The notes: generated from the sequence alone by a model not told the origin. Positions 33,335 to 40,684 are shown, numbered from the stretch's first letter. The stretch: 40,684 bases of DNA from an uncultured Rubrobacteraceae bacterium (GCA_902806095.1 CADCVF010000028.1:1-40684); one strand, 5' to 3'. Translations and numbers: made by a program.

Positions 33335-34260
33335 GCTGATGCCTCCGACAGCCCGAGCACGGTCATCTCGACCTGAAGCTCGTCGGAGAGGCCGCTCCCT
33401 CCTTTGAGGCCGCTCTCGAGATCCTGGATCAAGACCAGGGCACGGTCCACGTCTTCCTCGTCGAATTTGCGCCCCTGCTCCTCGAGCTTGCGCGCCACGA
33501 ACGGCGGTACCTTGAGCCTGCTCGCAAGCTCTTTCCGCGGCGTTCCGCGGTCGATGAGGGCGCGGGCGCGGGCGACGAGTTGGAACTGGCGACGGATCAT
33601 GAACGTGAGACGGAGCGGAGGCTCGCCCGTGCCGATCAGGCCCTCGAGCAACTCGATCGCTCTGTCTCGTTTCCCGGCGGCCAGGGAGTCGACGAATGCG
33701 AAGATGTTGGATTGGACGTCGGGTGGGCACAAGGCGGCTACGTCGTCGTGGGTCGCTGTGCCTTCACCGACGTAGAGCGCCAGCTTCTCCGTCTCCTGCA
33801 GCAGGCGCATCTTGTCACCAGAGCAGCGGTTTGACAGGTCCTCTGCCACGTCCTCGGGGAGATCCAGGTCCCGTTTCTTCGCGTGGCCGACGAGCCATTT
33901 GACCAGGGCCTTGCCTGTCGGCTGCTCGAAGGTATGGACCTCTCCCGATTTCTCGACCGCTGCGAGTAGCCTCTCACGGGCGCCGAGCTTCTTGCCGAGA
34001 AGGATCAGGTCAGATCCCGGCGAAGGGTCCTCGAGGTAGTCAACGATGACTGCCTTCTGGGCAGCGTTCCAGGCGTCGAGGTCCCTCAAGACGACGAACG
34101 GTCCCTCTCCGAAGAGCGAGAAGGAGTTGCAGGCCGAGACGAGGCTCTCTGGGCCTACCGCCGAAGCATCATAAGCCTCGACCGTCCTTCCGGCGCGCAG
34201 CTTCTCGACGCCGCGGGCCTTCCGTTCCTCATCATCTCCCAAAAGCAGGTAGACAGTCAC
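33331..34260 (-). CDS. holA: DNA polymerase III delta subunit HolA
   Basis: Clamp-loader subunit that opens the beta clamp. The 309-residue protein shows the N-terminal YLLLGDDEERKARGVEKL, FGEGPFVVLRDLDAW, a lid domain (AEDLSNRCSGDKMRLLQETEKL in part), FAFVDSLAAGKRDRAIELLE and the collar FMIRRQFQLVARARAL. In many bacteria holA directly follows comEC; here a broken oxidoreductase gene separates them. GTG start. Confidence 0.93.
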   Translation of the reverse strand: MTVYLLLGDDEERKARGVEKLRAGRTVEAYDASAVGPESLVSACNSFSLFGEGPFVVLRDLDAWNAAQKAVIVDYLEDPSPGSDLILLGKKLGARERLLAAVEKSGEVHTFEQPTGKALVKWLVGHAKKRDLDLPEDVAEDLSNRCSGDKMRLLQETEKLALYVGEGTATHDDVAALCPPDVQSNIFAFVDSLAAGKRDRAIELLEGLIGTGEPPLRLTFMIRRQFQLVARARALIDRGTPRKELASRLKVPPFVARKLEEQGRKFDEEDVDRALVLIQDLESGLKGGSGLSDELQVEMTVLGLSEASA

Positions 34261-34332
34261 ACGAGTATTCTAAACGCTACAGGCACCGAGATGCAGCGTA
34301 ATCCGGTGGATTGCTTAGAGCAGCATCAGGTG

Positions 34333-35700
34333 TCAGGTATGTGTTTTCGGCTGACTGGAGTCTCCGAAGAGTTTGGAGGTGTCAGGGCGGGTGAACATGT
34401 CGATGGTCCAGTCGGCGAGCACATGCACCCGGTTTAGGTCGTAGCCCAACTCGTAAAGGTAGACTGCTTTCCAGACGTACGCCCCGAGCAGGCCGCTGAG
34501 GTTTACTCCGAGTATGTCGACGAGGGCGCTACCCTCTCCGAGGTCAACCAGCTGGCCTACGGAGCGGTAACGGAATGGGACGGGCGCTTTGTCCTCGATC
34601 TCTGCTGCGAGGTTCGACGCTGCCAGCGTACCCTCCTGTTCTGCGGCCTGGGCGAGGGCGGGGACAGGCGGTCCGTCGTACTGGATGCTGGTGCAATCAC
34701 CCACAGCGTAGACTTCGGGGCTTCCTTTCACCCGCAGGTACTGGTCGATGAGGATCCTACCGCGATGGTCCTTTTGTACGTCCAGGTTACCGACTAGAGG
34801 CGGGGGTTCGATCCCGGCGGCCCAGATGGTGGTGCGGGTCGGAATGGTGCGTTCGTCTGAGATCACTACGGCATCGGGCCTGACCTCTTCGACCTTGGCA
34901 TCGTTGATGGCCTCTATTCGCTGGGAGGCGAGCCTGCGCGTGGCGGCGTGTACGAGCGCGGAGTCGAGGCCTTTGAGGATGCGATCTCCGGCGTTCACCA
35001 GCACGACACGCACACTGTCGAAGTCTACGTTGGGGTAGTCCTCTTCGAGGACTACGAAGATCAAATCGTGCGTGTCGGCCGCCGCCTCCACCCCTGTGGG
35101 ACCTCCGCCGACGACTACGAAGGTGAGCAGGTCCTCAGGAGCACGGTCCTCGAGGTGCTCGGCTTCCTCGAAGCGATCGATCACGTGGCTGCGTACGCGC
35201 AGGGCGTCACGCAGACCCTTGATATCCATAGCGTTCTCTTCGGCGCCTGGGGTGCCGAAGAAAGTGGTGCGGCTACCTGGGGCCAGAACAAGGTAGTCGT
35301 AAGGTTAATCGCGCTCGGCCACCTTTAGCCGACGCGTCTCGAAATCAACCTCTTCCACCTCGTCCTGGAAGAACTCTATTCCCAAGGGTTTGAGGATGCG
35401 CCGGAGGGAGTGTGCCACGTGGCGAACCTCCGCGTTGCTTGGGATGACCGAAGGTACCATAGGCCAGAAGGTTGTGTAGTTCCTGTGATCCTGCAGGGCG
35501 ACACCCACATCTTTGCTTCCGTCGAACATGCGCGCCAACCCTCTCGCCACGGCGAGTCCTCCGAATCCACCGCCGACGATAAGGATCTTAATCGGGGCAT
35601 CCGCGAATCTGCCTTCGAGCGAGGTGGGTCTGCGTAGCCTCCTGTAAGCTCCCAAAGCTGCTCCAAGGAGCAGTCCGCCAATCGCCAGTTTGCCTTTCAT
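34333..35700 (-). pseudogene. ndh: NADH dehydrogenase-like flavoprotein broken by an in-frame TAA
   Basis: Type II NADH dehydrogenase-like (pyridine nucleotide-disulphide oxidoreductase) sequence. The first part (35,700-35,305) has a short hydrophobic leader, then ILIVGGGFGGLAVARGLARM (FAD loop). It stops at TAA 35,307-35,305 after KVAERD. The same frame resumes at once with PYDYLVLAPGSRTTFFG and continues through TFVVVGGGPTGVEAAA (NAD loop), IWAAGIEPP and VYAVGDCTS to 34,333. Without the TAA it is a complete 455-residue protein. The only visible lesion is this one codon, so it may be a recent nonsense mutation, a read-through gene or a sequence error. Reinitiation at ATG 35,229 would lack the FAD loop. 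Confidence 0.88.
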
Positions 35701-35710
35701 CTCATCCTCG

Positions 35711-35789
35711 TGTCAGCATTTCAGCACGCTACGCCCTTCGGGCTTCGCTTGTCAGCCCGGCGGCTCCGCCGCCTTGTCAGCATTTCAGC
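35711..35789. repeat. TGTCAGC/TTTCAGC repeat, longest simple copy
   Basis: TGTCAGCATTTCAGC at 35,711-35,725 is followed by the GCCCTTCGGGC hairpin, CTTGTCAGC, a GGCGGCTCCGCCGCC hairpin and a second TGTCAGCATTTCAGC ending at 35,789. The core matches 32,260-32,304 exactly. It lies in the comEC-ndh spacer. Confidence 0.78.
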
Positions 35790-35852
35790 TTAGCATGTGA
35801 TGGGGGGCTGATGGCTCGTGGTGACCAGGGCTCGAGTATTATGCTCGGGGTG

Positions 35853-37457
35853 TCAGATGCGGCCGGCGGCGACTAGTATCAGCCACAGGACCGACCATGC
35901 TAGGAGGAGTGCCGGCCACAGGGACTTGTGATCACTGGAGAAGGCGCGTTCGGCGATTATTGGGGGCATGCATCCTAAGTAGAACAGGGCGACTAGGAGC
36001 AGGGGTACGCCCGGCGTCGTTACTGAGGCGAACGGGAGCGAGGAGGCTACTCGTGCGGTCTGTATCAGGATGGTTACCAGAAAGCCGTTGCAGGCGTTTA
36101 GCGGGTAGGCGAGCAAGGGGTAGATGTTTCCGGCAATGGAGCCGAGGAGCCCGAGGATCAGGATCGGCCCTGAAAGCGGCACGGCAATAAGGTTCGTAAG
36201 GACTCCGACGACAGAGACCTGGTCGAAGGTGGCTGCGACTATGGGTGAGGTCGTTAGCTGGGCCGCCAGAGAGACGGAGATCAGGTTCGAGACGGGCTCT
36301 GGCGGTCTGGCGAAAGGTTTGAGCAGGGTGCGCGCTACGAGGGATTTTATTGGTTTGGTGAGGAGCAGGATCCCGAAGACGGCGGCCACGGAGAGCTGGA
36401 AGCCTGTGCTGTAGATGAGTTGCGGGTTGTATGCGAGCACCAGGGCCAGCATCGTCGTCATGAAGTGCAGGGCCGAGACCTGGCGCCCGAGGAGCGGCGC
36501 GGCGAGCACGAACGTTGCCACGACCCCGGCCCTGATGGCTGAAGGAGGGGCGCCGGCGATGAGGATGTAGAGCCAGATCAGGCCAATCGTAACGCCTGCG
36601 CGTATGGTGGGAGGTATGGCGAAGAGGCGGAGGGCGAAGTAGATAACGGCAGCAAGTATCACGACGTGCTGGCCGGAGATGGCGAGTACGTGGGTTACAC
36701 CCGAGCGCTGAAAGGACTTCTCCAACTCTTCGGGCATGAGCGAGCGATCCCCGAGTACCATCCCCCGCACGACGGCGGCCTCGCGCGGCCTGAGGCCGTA
36801 TCCGAGCGCAACGTCCGTACGGCGGTGTACCTGGCCGATCCAACCCCGCTCCTCCCCGACCGGTCTCACACTCGTCGCTTCGACGAGCGCGCTGATCCTT
36901 TTTGTCGCGAGGTATCGGCTGTAATCGAAGCCGTCCTCACCAATCTGGGGGCGTGAGATCTCACCGTGAACCATTACCCTGTCGCCTACGCCGAGGCTGA
37001 GGTCTCCGGCGAAGACCTCGACCCCTCCCCCGCGCAGGACCTCCTTGTCCTGGTACCAGAGCCTCTCGACCCTGAGGTCTGCCATGTAGCCGAAGCTGCT
37101 GCTTTCGGGAGGCGAGGATATCCGGCCGACGAGCGCGACCTCCCCCGGCTCCATGGCCGCCAGATCGGCGAGTGGATCCGGTGTGGCCGCGTGCAGCAGT
37201 GCGATCGCGACGCCTACGGCAGCGAAAATGGGTGCCAGGATTGCCATCAGACGCCATTCGGTGGGGACGAGAACCCTCCACAAGAGCGCGCCGATCGCGA
37301 CTATAGACCCGGCCACGAGGAACCCTGGGGCGAGGGGTGGTGCTACAGTGCCTAAAGCGATTCCCGACGCGAGCAGGATCGCCCAGAGGTCCAACCTCAC
37401 TGGGGGGCTGAGATCCAGGTCAGGTCCGGCTCGCCTCGTCTCCCTAGACCGTGGCAA
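35853..37457 (-). CDS. comEC: Competence protein ComEC/Rec2 (channel part only)
   Basis: Inner-membrane channel for DNA uptake in natural transformation. The 534-residue protein has an N-terminal helix pair, an OB-like DUF4131 region (EVALVGRISSPPE ... GDRVMVHGEIS), DYSRYLATKRI, and the competence domain FQRSGVTHVLAISGQHVVIL with many helices and AIRAGVVATFVLAAPLLGR. The C-terminal metallo-beta-lactamase domain of longer ComEC proteins is absent. TTG 37,457 overlaps comEA; a later GTG or TTG is possible. Confidence 0.92.
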   Translation of the reverse strand: MPRSRETRRAGPDLDLSPPVRLDLWAILLASGIALGTVAPPLAPGFLVAGSIVAIGALLWRVLVPTEWRLMAILAPIFAAVGVAIALLHAATPDPLADLAAMEPGEVALVGRISSPPESSSFGYMADLRVERLWYQDKEVLRGGGVEVFAGDLSLGVGDRVMVHGEISRPQIGEDGFDYSRYLATKRISALVEATSVRPVGEERGWIGQVHRRTDVALGYGLRPREAAVVRGMVLGDRSLMPEELEKSFQRSGVTHVLAISGQHVVILAAVIYFALRLFAIPPTIRAGVTIGLIWLYILIAGAPPSAIRAGVVATFVLAAPLLGRQVSALHFMTTMLALVLAYNPQLIYSTGFQLSVAAVFGILLLTKPIKSLVARTLLKPFARPPEPVSNLISVSLAAQLTTSPIVAATFDQVSVVGVLTNLIAVPLSGPILILGLLGSIAGNIYPLLAYPLNACNGFLVTILIQTARVASSLPFASVTTPGVPLLLVALFYLGCMPPIIAERAFSSDHKSLWPALLLAWSVLWLILVAAGRI

Positions 37458-37854
37458 AGGGTGCTATCTTCTCCAGGGTCTCGGGCCCGATCCCAGGTAT
37501 CTCTTCGAGTTCGTCTACCGAGGAAAACTGCCCGTTGGACTGCCTGTACTGGAGGATGCTCTCCGCAGTGGATGGCCCAACCTCAGGCAACTCGTCGAGC
37601 TCCTCGACGTCCGCGGTGTTTATGTCTATCTTGAGCGAGTCCTGAGATTCATCCTCTATCACTTCCAGGGAGGCGGTGTAAACGACCCTCGGCGCTCCTT
37701 CCGAGAGGCGCGCCGTGTAAAGGGCGCCGCCGACCAGCACGATCATGACCAGCATCGACACGATTACGTGCGGCCTGTAACGTGCAAATGCTCCGGTCTG
37801 TGGTCGCCGCGCACCAGGACCACGCGTGGCCGTCTCGAAAACGTCGTCTCTCAC
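37444..37854 (-). CDS. comEA: Competence DNA receptor ComEA (helix-hairpin-helix)
   Basis: Membrane-anchored DNA-binding protein of the transformation apparatus. The 136-residue product has a cytoplasmic stub, one membrane helix (VIVSMLVMIVLVGGALYTA, about residues 30-48), a short linker, and a C-terminal pair of HhH motifs (DINTADVEELDELPEVGPST, VDELEEIPGIGPETLEKI). The SLBB domain found in longer ComEA is missing. GTG start; overlaps comEC. Confidence 0.93.
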   Translation of the reverse strand: MRDDVFETATRGPGARRPQTGAFARYRPHVIVSMLVMIVLVGGALYTARLSEGAPRVVYTASLEVIEDESQDSLKIDINTADVEELDELPEVGPSTAESILQYRQSNGQFSSVDELEEIPGIGPETLEKIAPFATV

Positions 37855-37920
37855 CGAACGTGTTATCGGGACACAGGGAAGATAGTTTTAGTTCGCGTAC
37901 CGCCCCTACAAGGTGCGCCT

Positions 37921-38694
37921 TCAGAGATCTCTGAGCTTGCTGCTTTCGAACCTGCTGAGGACCTGTTCCATAGCGTCGGGGCCGATTGTTATGTCGCCCT
38001 TGAACGGGAAATCGAGGGCGGCAACCGTGAAGAGTACGAGGGAGATGATCAGGGCCAGAGCGGCTACCATGAGAAGGTGGACCAGGGTGCTATCCAGGCC
38101 GAAGAGATATGTGAAGCTTACGACGATGATTCCCCCGACTATCAGCACGACCCAGAGGATAGCGGGCAATCCCTGCTCGGCTTCGAGCAGCCGGTCTCGC
38201 CTGGCGTCCGCGAGATCGCGCATACGCTCGAACCCCTGTTCGTAGAGCACCTGCTGTCCTGGGGTGGATGGTTCGAAACTCTGCAGGTCGACCCTTATCT
38301 CATCCAGCAGGTCCCACGCTCTCGGGCTCGACTTCTCCTGTTCCATAAGCGGCCACTCCTCGTTGACGACCACCCTGGCGTAGGAGCGGACCAGTTCCTG
38401 GATGTGGCGGCCTTCCGACTCGGGCATCCTATCGGCTATCCAGAAGATCTCGGACAGCGAGCTGGCTTCGTCATCCGCTGTGTGTGCGGCCTGGTTCCAT
38501 TCCTCCCACACCGCCACAACCATTAGCCCGAGCAGCACGGCGTATACCACCCCGAGCACCGCGTAGATAAAGCCGGCAACGTCGTTGTGTTGCCTGCGCA
38601 CGCCGATCGGTACCAACCGCTCCACGAGTATCAATCCACCGACCGCGAGTGCCATGGCTATGCACAGCAGTAGCAGACCTAAAGGAATGCTCAT
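37921..38694 (-). CDS. DUF4239-type (bestrophin-like) membrane protein
   Basis: A 257-residue protein with two N-terminal helices (about 5-25 and 40-62), a soluble helical middle containing ARVVVNEEWPLMEQEK and LYEQGFERMRDLADARRDRL, and two C-terminal helices (ILWVVLIVGGIIVVSFTYLFG, quoted in part; then LHLLMVAALALIISLVLF-like). The GFIYAVLGVVYAVLLGLMVV start and LDFPFKGDITIGPDAM end are typical of DUF4239. Function unknown; related proteins are proposed to resemble bestrophin channels. ATG start with a weak AAAGG upstream. Confidence 0.82.
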   Translation of the reverse strand: MSIPLGLLLLCIAMALAVGGLILVERLVPIGVRRQHNDVAGFIYAVLGVVYAVLLGLMVVAVWEEWNQAAHTADDEASSLSEIFWIADRMPESEGRHIQELVRSYARVVVNEEWPLMEQEKSSPRAWDLLDEIRVDLQSFEPSTPGQQVLYEQGFERMRDLADARRDRLLEAEQGLPAILWVVLIVGGIIVVSFTYLFGLDSTLVHLLMVAALALIISLVLFTVAALDFPFKGDITIGPDAMEQVLSRFESSKLRDL

Positions 38695-38926
38695 GGCGGG
38701 CCGCCTTTCTGTGACTCCGGTAGATTCGGAGTGGTCAAGATACTACCTTGCTGACCATGGAGCAAACCAAGGGGCCCTCCGCAATGCCAGGCGCCGGGTA
38801 TCAGGCAACGGCTTTCAGGTTTGGTCCAACAGGCAATCAGGTACATTGATGGCTCGACCGATCCTACCTGCCTCCTCCTAGCCCGGGGCCAGCTACCCTG
38901 CTGCCCTACCGTAGTCACGCGCAGGC

Positions 38927-39016
38927 GCTCCGGTGCCGCGAGAAAGGCAAATCCGTCGCGAGGCGGGGGCGCAAAGCCACGGACCTCTTAGTAAGAGACA
39001 GCCGGGCTACCGAATG
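38927..39016 (+). ncRNA. c-di-GMP-I (GEMM) riboswitch aptamer
   Basis: The core matches the GEMM-I consensus: GGCAAA at 38,946-38,951, a stem CCGTC/GGCGG closed by the GNRA tetraloop GCGA, then GCGCAAAGCCACGGACC, a short second stem TCTT-AGT-AAGA, and CAGCCGGGCTACCG; the P1 stem is CGGT (38,931-38,934) with ACCG (39,009-39,012). The positions equivalent to G20 (in AAGGCAAA) and A47 (first A of GCAAAGCC) of the Vibrio Vc2 aptamer are G and A, which fits c-di-GMP rather than the A20 cGAMP variants. It faces rightward, toward a decayed gene at 39,128. The upstream spacer 38,695-38,926 has no gene. Confidence 0.88.
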
Positions 39017-39028
39017 GAAGGGAGGCGT

Positions 39029-39106
39029 GGCATGCCGTTTCATAGATCTATCCCGTAAAGCCAGTAGACCAACAAACGGCTTCGGGATGCCGCAAACACC
39101 CCGAAG
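39029..39106 (+). promoter_or_regulatory. Possible riboswitch expression platform (alternative hairpins)
   Basis: GGCATGCCGTTT (39,029-39,040) can pair with AAACGGC (39,074-39,080) plus ATGCC (39,087-39,091), bulging TTCGGG. The bulged bases belong to an alternative stem, CTTCGGG (39,080-39,086) with CCCGAAG (39,100-39,106). No T-run follows, and AAGGGAG (39,115-39,121) lies 6 bases before ATG 39,128, so control might be translational. This is inference from base pairing. Confidence 0.4.
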
Positions 39107-39127
39107 GGAACGGGAAGGGAGTCATAG

Positions 39128-39430
39128 ATGCAGGATGTGCTCGCTAACGGTGGGAGTAAACTCACAGGACGTCTGGTTTTTCCCGATAGCCCGGACTATG
39201 AGAGCGCTCGTCTCCTCTGGGCCCGACAATTCTCTACGTTCCCCCTCGTAATCGTCTTATGTCAAAATGTCCAGGATGTCGTTAATGCTATCAGTTGGTG
39301 CCGAGAGCACGATGTCGCCTTTCGGCCGTGGGGTGACGGCGCAGGCACTCACCATCGAAGTATGCTGGACGATGGGCATCTCCGAAGTGGTCCTGCGGTG
39401 GTCAAGGCACCCGCGCCATGCGAAGATGAG
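39128..39430 (+). pseudogene. Remnant of FAD-dependent oxidoreductase (FAD_binding_4 type)
   Basis: From ATG 39,128 the frame reads GRLVFPDSPDYESARLLWAR, FPLVIVLCQNVQDVVNAISW and REHDVAFRP, the start of a BBE/berberine-bridge-type FAD oxidase domain. The expected GRHS flavin-attachment segment appears only in another frame (GRHSPSKYAG near 39,332-39,361), after which similarity ends. The rest of the roughly 450-residue enzyme is missing. A good ribosome-binding site and the riboswitch remain in front. The frame then runs without a break into exonuclease-like sequence. Confidence 0.7.
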
Positions 39431-39436
39431 AGCAGG

Positions 39437-40044
39437 ATGCAAGATTCGATCAGCATACCAACAGAGGCTTCTCCCGCTCGAATAGGCAGCCGCGAGGATG
39501 CCATCCAGTGGGCGCGCTCCCTCTTGTCGGGGGGCGAGTTTGTGGTCTTGGACTCGGAGACCACAGACCTTGGCAATACCATAGATTTCGTTGAGGTCGG
39601 AGTTTTATCCAGCCGGGGAGAGCCTCTCTTCGACTCGCTGATCAAGCCCTCGTGCCCCATAGATCCCGGGCGTCCCGGGTACACGGCTATACGGCCGAGA
39701 GCCTAGCGGGTGAGAGGCGCTTTTTCGAAGTCTATCCGGATCTTCTGGATGTGCTGTGGGCGAAGCGTGTTGTCGTCTACAACGCGTCCTACGACCGCAG
39801 GGTGTAGGATACAGCAGTTGGACGTCTGGGGGCGCGGGCGGCGCTAGCCGGGGAGCTTGTGTCCTGAGAGTGCGCCATGCGGGCGTTTGCGGTCTACGTG
39901 GGCGAGCGCTCAAAGAGGGGTGGTTACAAGAACCAGAAGCTGCCGGGCGCCAACCACACGGCCCTTGGGGACGCGCGGGCCACTCTGTGCCTGATCGAGC
40001 GGATGGCCGAAGGAGCCTTGTCGGACCAAGAGTCTACGAAGTAG
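39437..40044 (+). pseudogene. Decayed DnaQ-type 3'-5' exonuclease
   Basis: From ATG 39,437 the protein reads SREDAIQWARSLLSGGEFVV, then LDSETTDLGNTIDFVEVGVL (Exo I motif D-x-E), ending at TAG 39,706. A one-base frame change near 39,675 restores VHGYTAESLAGERRFFEVYP and LLDVLWAKRVVVYNASYDRR. In that frame two more stops occur (TAG 39,805-39,807; TGA 39,865-39,867), and the sequence still continues as DTAVGRLGARAALAGELVS, then KNQKLPGANHTALGDARATL (Exo III motif H-x4-D) to TAG 40,042-40,044. So one frameshift and two nonsense codons break a DEDD exonuclease. Confidence 0.82.
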
Positions 40045-40077
40045 AGGCGCATCCCCTCATCTAGAATAGACCCGTAT

Positions 40078-40256
40078 ATCATCGTCATGAGCGTCATCAT
40101 CGTCATGAGGGCGAGAATGCAGCTTACCTAAGCCTTTCCCTCGATGACGATGAACATGACGATCACGTGACGGTCACGAGAGAGCGTATATGCAGCGTCA
40201 CACAGTAACTCGATAAATACGGGAAGCGTGCCGACGGTGACGCTCATGACGATGAT
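40078..40256. mobile_element. 179-bp element with perfect 19-bp inverted ends (MITE-like or structured repeat)
   Basis: ATCATCGTCATGAGCGTCA (40,078-40,096) is the exact reverse complement of 40,238-40,256. Inside, TCATCGTCATGAGGG (40,097-40,111) pairs with 40,138-40,153 with one bulged base, and GTGAC-G-GTCAC forms a small palindrome. The whole piece is dense in CGTCA/TGACG pentamers. There is no coding frame and I see no clear target-site duplication. It may be a non-autonomous mobile element or a regulatory array. The remaining sequence to 40,460 shows no gene. Confidence 0.6.
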
Positions 40257-40460
40257 TTGCACTGCTTTTCTAAGAACCACCTACGCCTGCATGGCGGCAA
40301 CCAACGAACCGGGCGGTCGGGGACGCCCACATCACGGCTGCATGTGCCACAAGCGGTCTCGGACGGCCGCACGAGCCTGCTCTGGAGCAGCTAGTAGATA
40401 GAGCCACCACAGTGTAAGTGCGATCGCTCCTGTTGATCTAGGAAAAAAGGAGGTCTATAG

Positions 40461-40684
40461 ATGGGCGGCACCGGCAGCGGACGCTGGAACTACCACAACA
40501 AGAAACGAACCGTCGAAGAGTGCTGGGCGATGAGCATCTCCGAGGTGGACAGGGTCCTCGATTTTTCCAAGCCCGGATCGATCTCCCACCTCTTTAGGCC
40601 AACGATACCGAAGACGGGCAAGAGGATGTCGCCCGTACGGACAAAGTCGAAGGTCGGCGATGACGGCGAGCCACTGCTCGGGCC
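40461..40684 (+). CDS. GSGRW-type uncharacterised protein (3' end outside window)
   Basis: ATG 40,461 stands 7 bases behind AGGAGG. The 74 visible codons begin MGGTGSGRWNYHNKKRTVEE and continue CWAMSISEVDRVLDFSKPGS without a stop to the window edge. A start of the form GSGRW ... K.TVE.C is, from memory, shared by a group of short uncharacterised bacterial proteins often seen in accessory DNA. No domain of known function is visible. Confidence 0.75.
   Translation, partial: MGGTGSGRWNYHNKKRTVEECWAMSISEVDRVLDFSKPGSISHLFRPTIPKTGKRMSPVRTKSKVGDDGEPLLG

Noticed and set aside
34333-35700. Frameshift in the NADH dehydrogenase-like gene
   Set aside because: Both halves are in the same frame; the lesion is a single TAA, not an indel.
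37153-38526. 457-codon rightward open frame opposite comEC, comEA and the DUF4239-like gene
   Set aside because: It is antisense to three recognisable genes, has no domain pattern, and long antisense frames are expected in GC-rich DNA.
38695-38926. Small leftward frame (38,691-38,918) and a weak TTGATG promoter-like string
   Set aside because: The frame has no motif and overlaps the riboswitch leader; the promoter match is too poor to call.
40411-40430. Octamer GCGATCGC (HIP1-like)
   Set aside because: Only one occurrence was noticed in this window; no enrichment to support a meaning.

Overview
The window is a GC-rich bacterial chromosome segment with about forty protein genes, almost all read leftward (minus strand) in tightly overlapping operons. 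I infer a deep-branching, high-GC, actinobacterium-like organism, most probably Rubrobacter-like. The grounds are the GC-rich codon use, the frequent GTG/TTG starts, an HrcA/DnaJ heat-shock pair, a comEA-comEC pair, and a complete mraZ-to-ftsA division cluster. The genus is an inference; no 16S gene is present.

Layout. (1) 1-12,665: the dcw division and cell-wall cluster, transcribed leftward in the order mraZ-rsmH-ftsL-ftsI-murF-mraY-murD-ftsW-murG-murC-ftsQ-ftsA (ftsA runs off the left edge). Most joints are 4-base or larger overlaps, so it reads as one operon. A three-repeat MraZ operator lies directly upstream. (2) 12,959-16,081: two tRNA genes, then dnaG, whose zinc-binding domain is interrupted by a 380-residue LAGLIDADG intein. 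(3) 16,380-19,486: a rightward 2H-phosphoesterase-like gene, then leftward GNAT, dGTPase-like and recO genes. (4) 19,467-31,110: a long leftward housekeeping block: deoC, era, cdd, a DgkA-PAP2 fusion, ybeY, an HD-domain membrane phosphodiesterase, phoH, yqeY, HIT, rsmE, dnaJ, hrcA, lepA. (5) 31,193-32,695: rightward rpsT, a methyltransferase and a small orphan gene. (6) 32,828-38,694: leftward GNAT, holA, an NADH-dehydrogenase-like gene broken by an in-frame TAA, comEC, comEA and a DUF4239-like membrane protein. (7) 38,927-40,684: an accessory stretch with a c-di-GMP-I (GEMM) riboswitch, decayed oxidoreductase and exonuclease genes, a 179-bp element with perfect 19-bp inverted ends, and the start of a GSGRW-type uncharacterised gene.

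Themes. Region 1 makes lipid II and the septal machinery as one unit. Region 4 couples nucleotide salvage, ribosome maturation (era, ybeY, rsmE), chaperones and undecaprenol/c-di-AMP-type membrane functions.

The most unusual signals are: the DnaG intein placed exactly at a zinc-ligand cysteine; several genes (mraZ, phoH, rsmE, perhaps ftsQ) whose conserved N-termini can only be reached from CTG, ACG or ATC-type start codons placed behind good Shine-Dalgarno sequences; a dispersed TGTCAGC/TTTCAGC intergenic repeat family; and the riboswitch that now sits in front of a pseudogene. No CRISPR array, rRNA or complete insertion sequence was seen.
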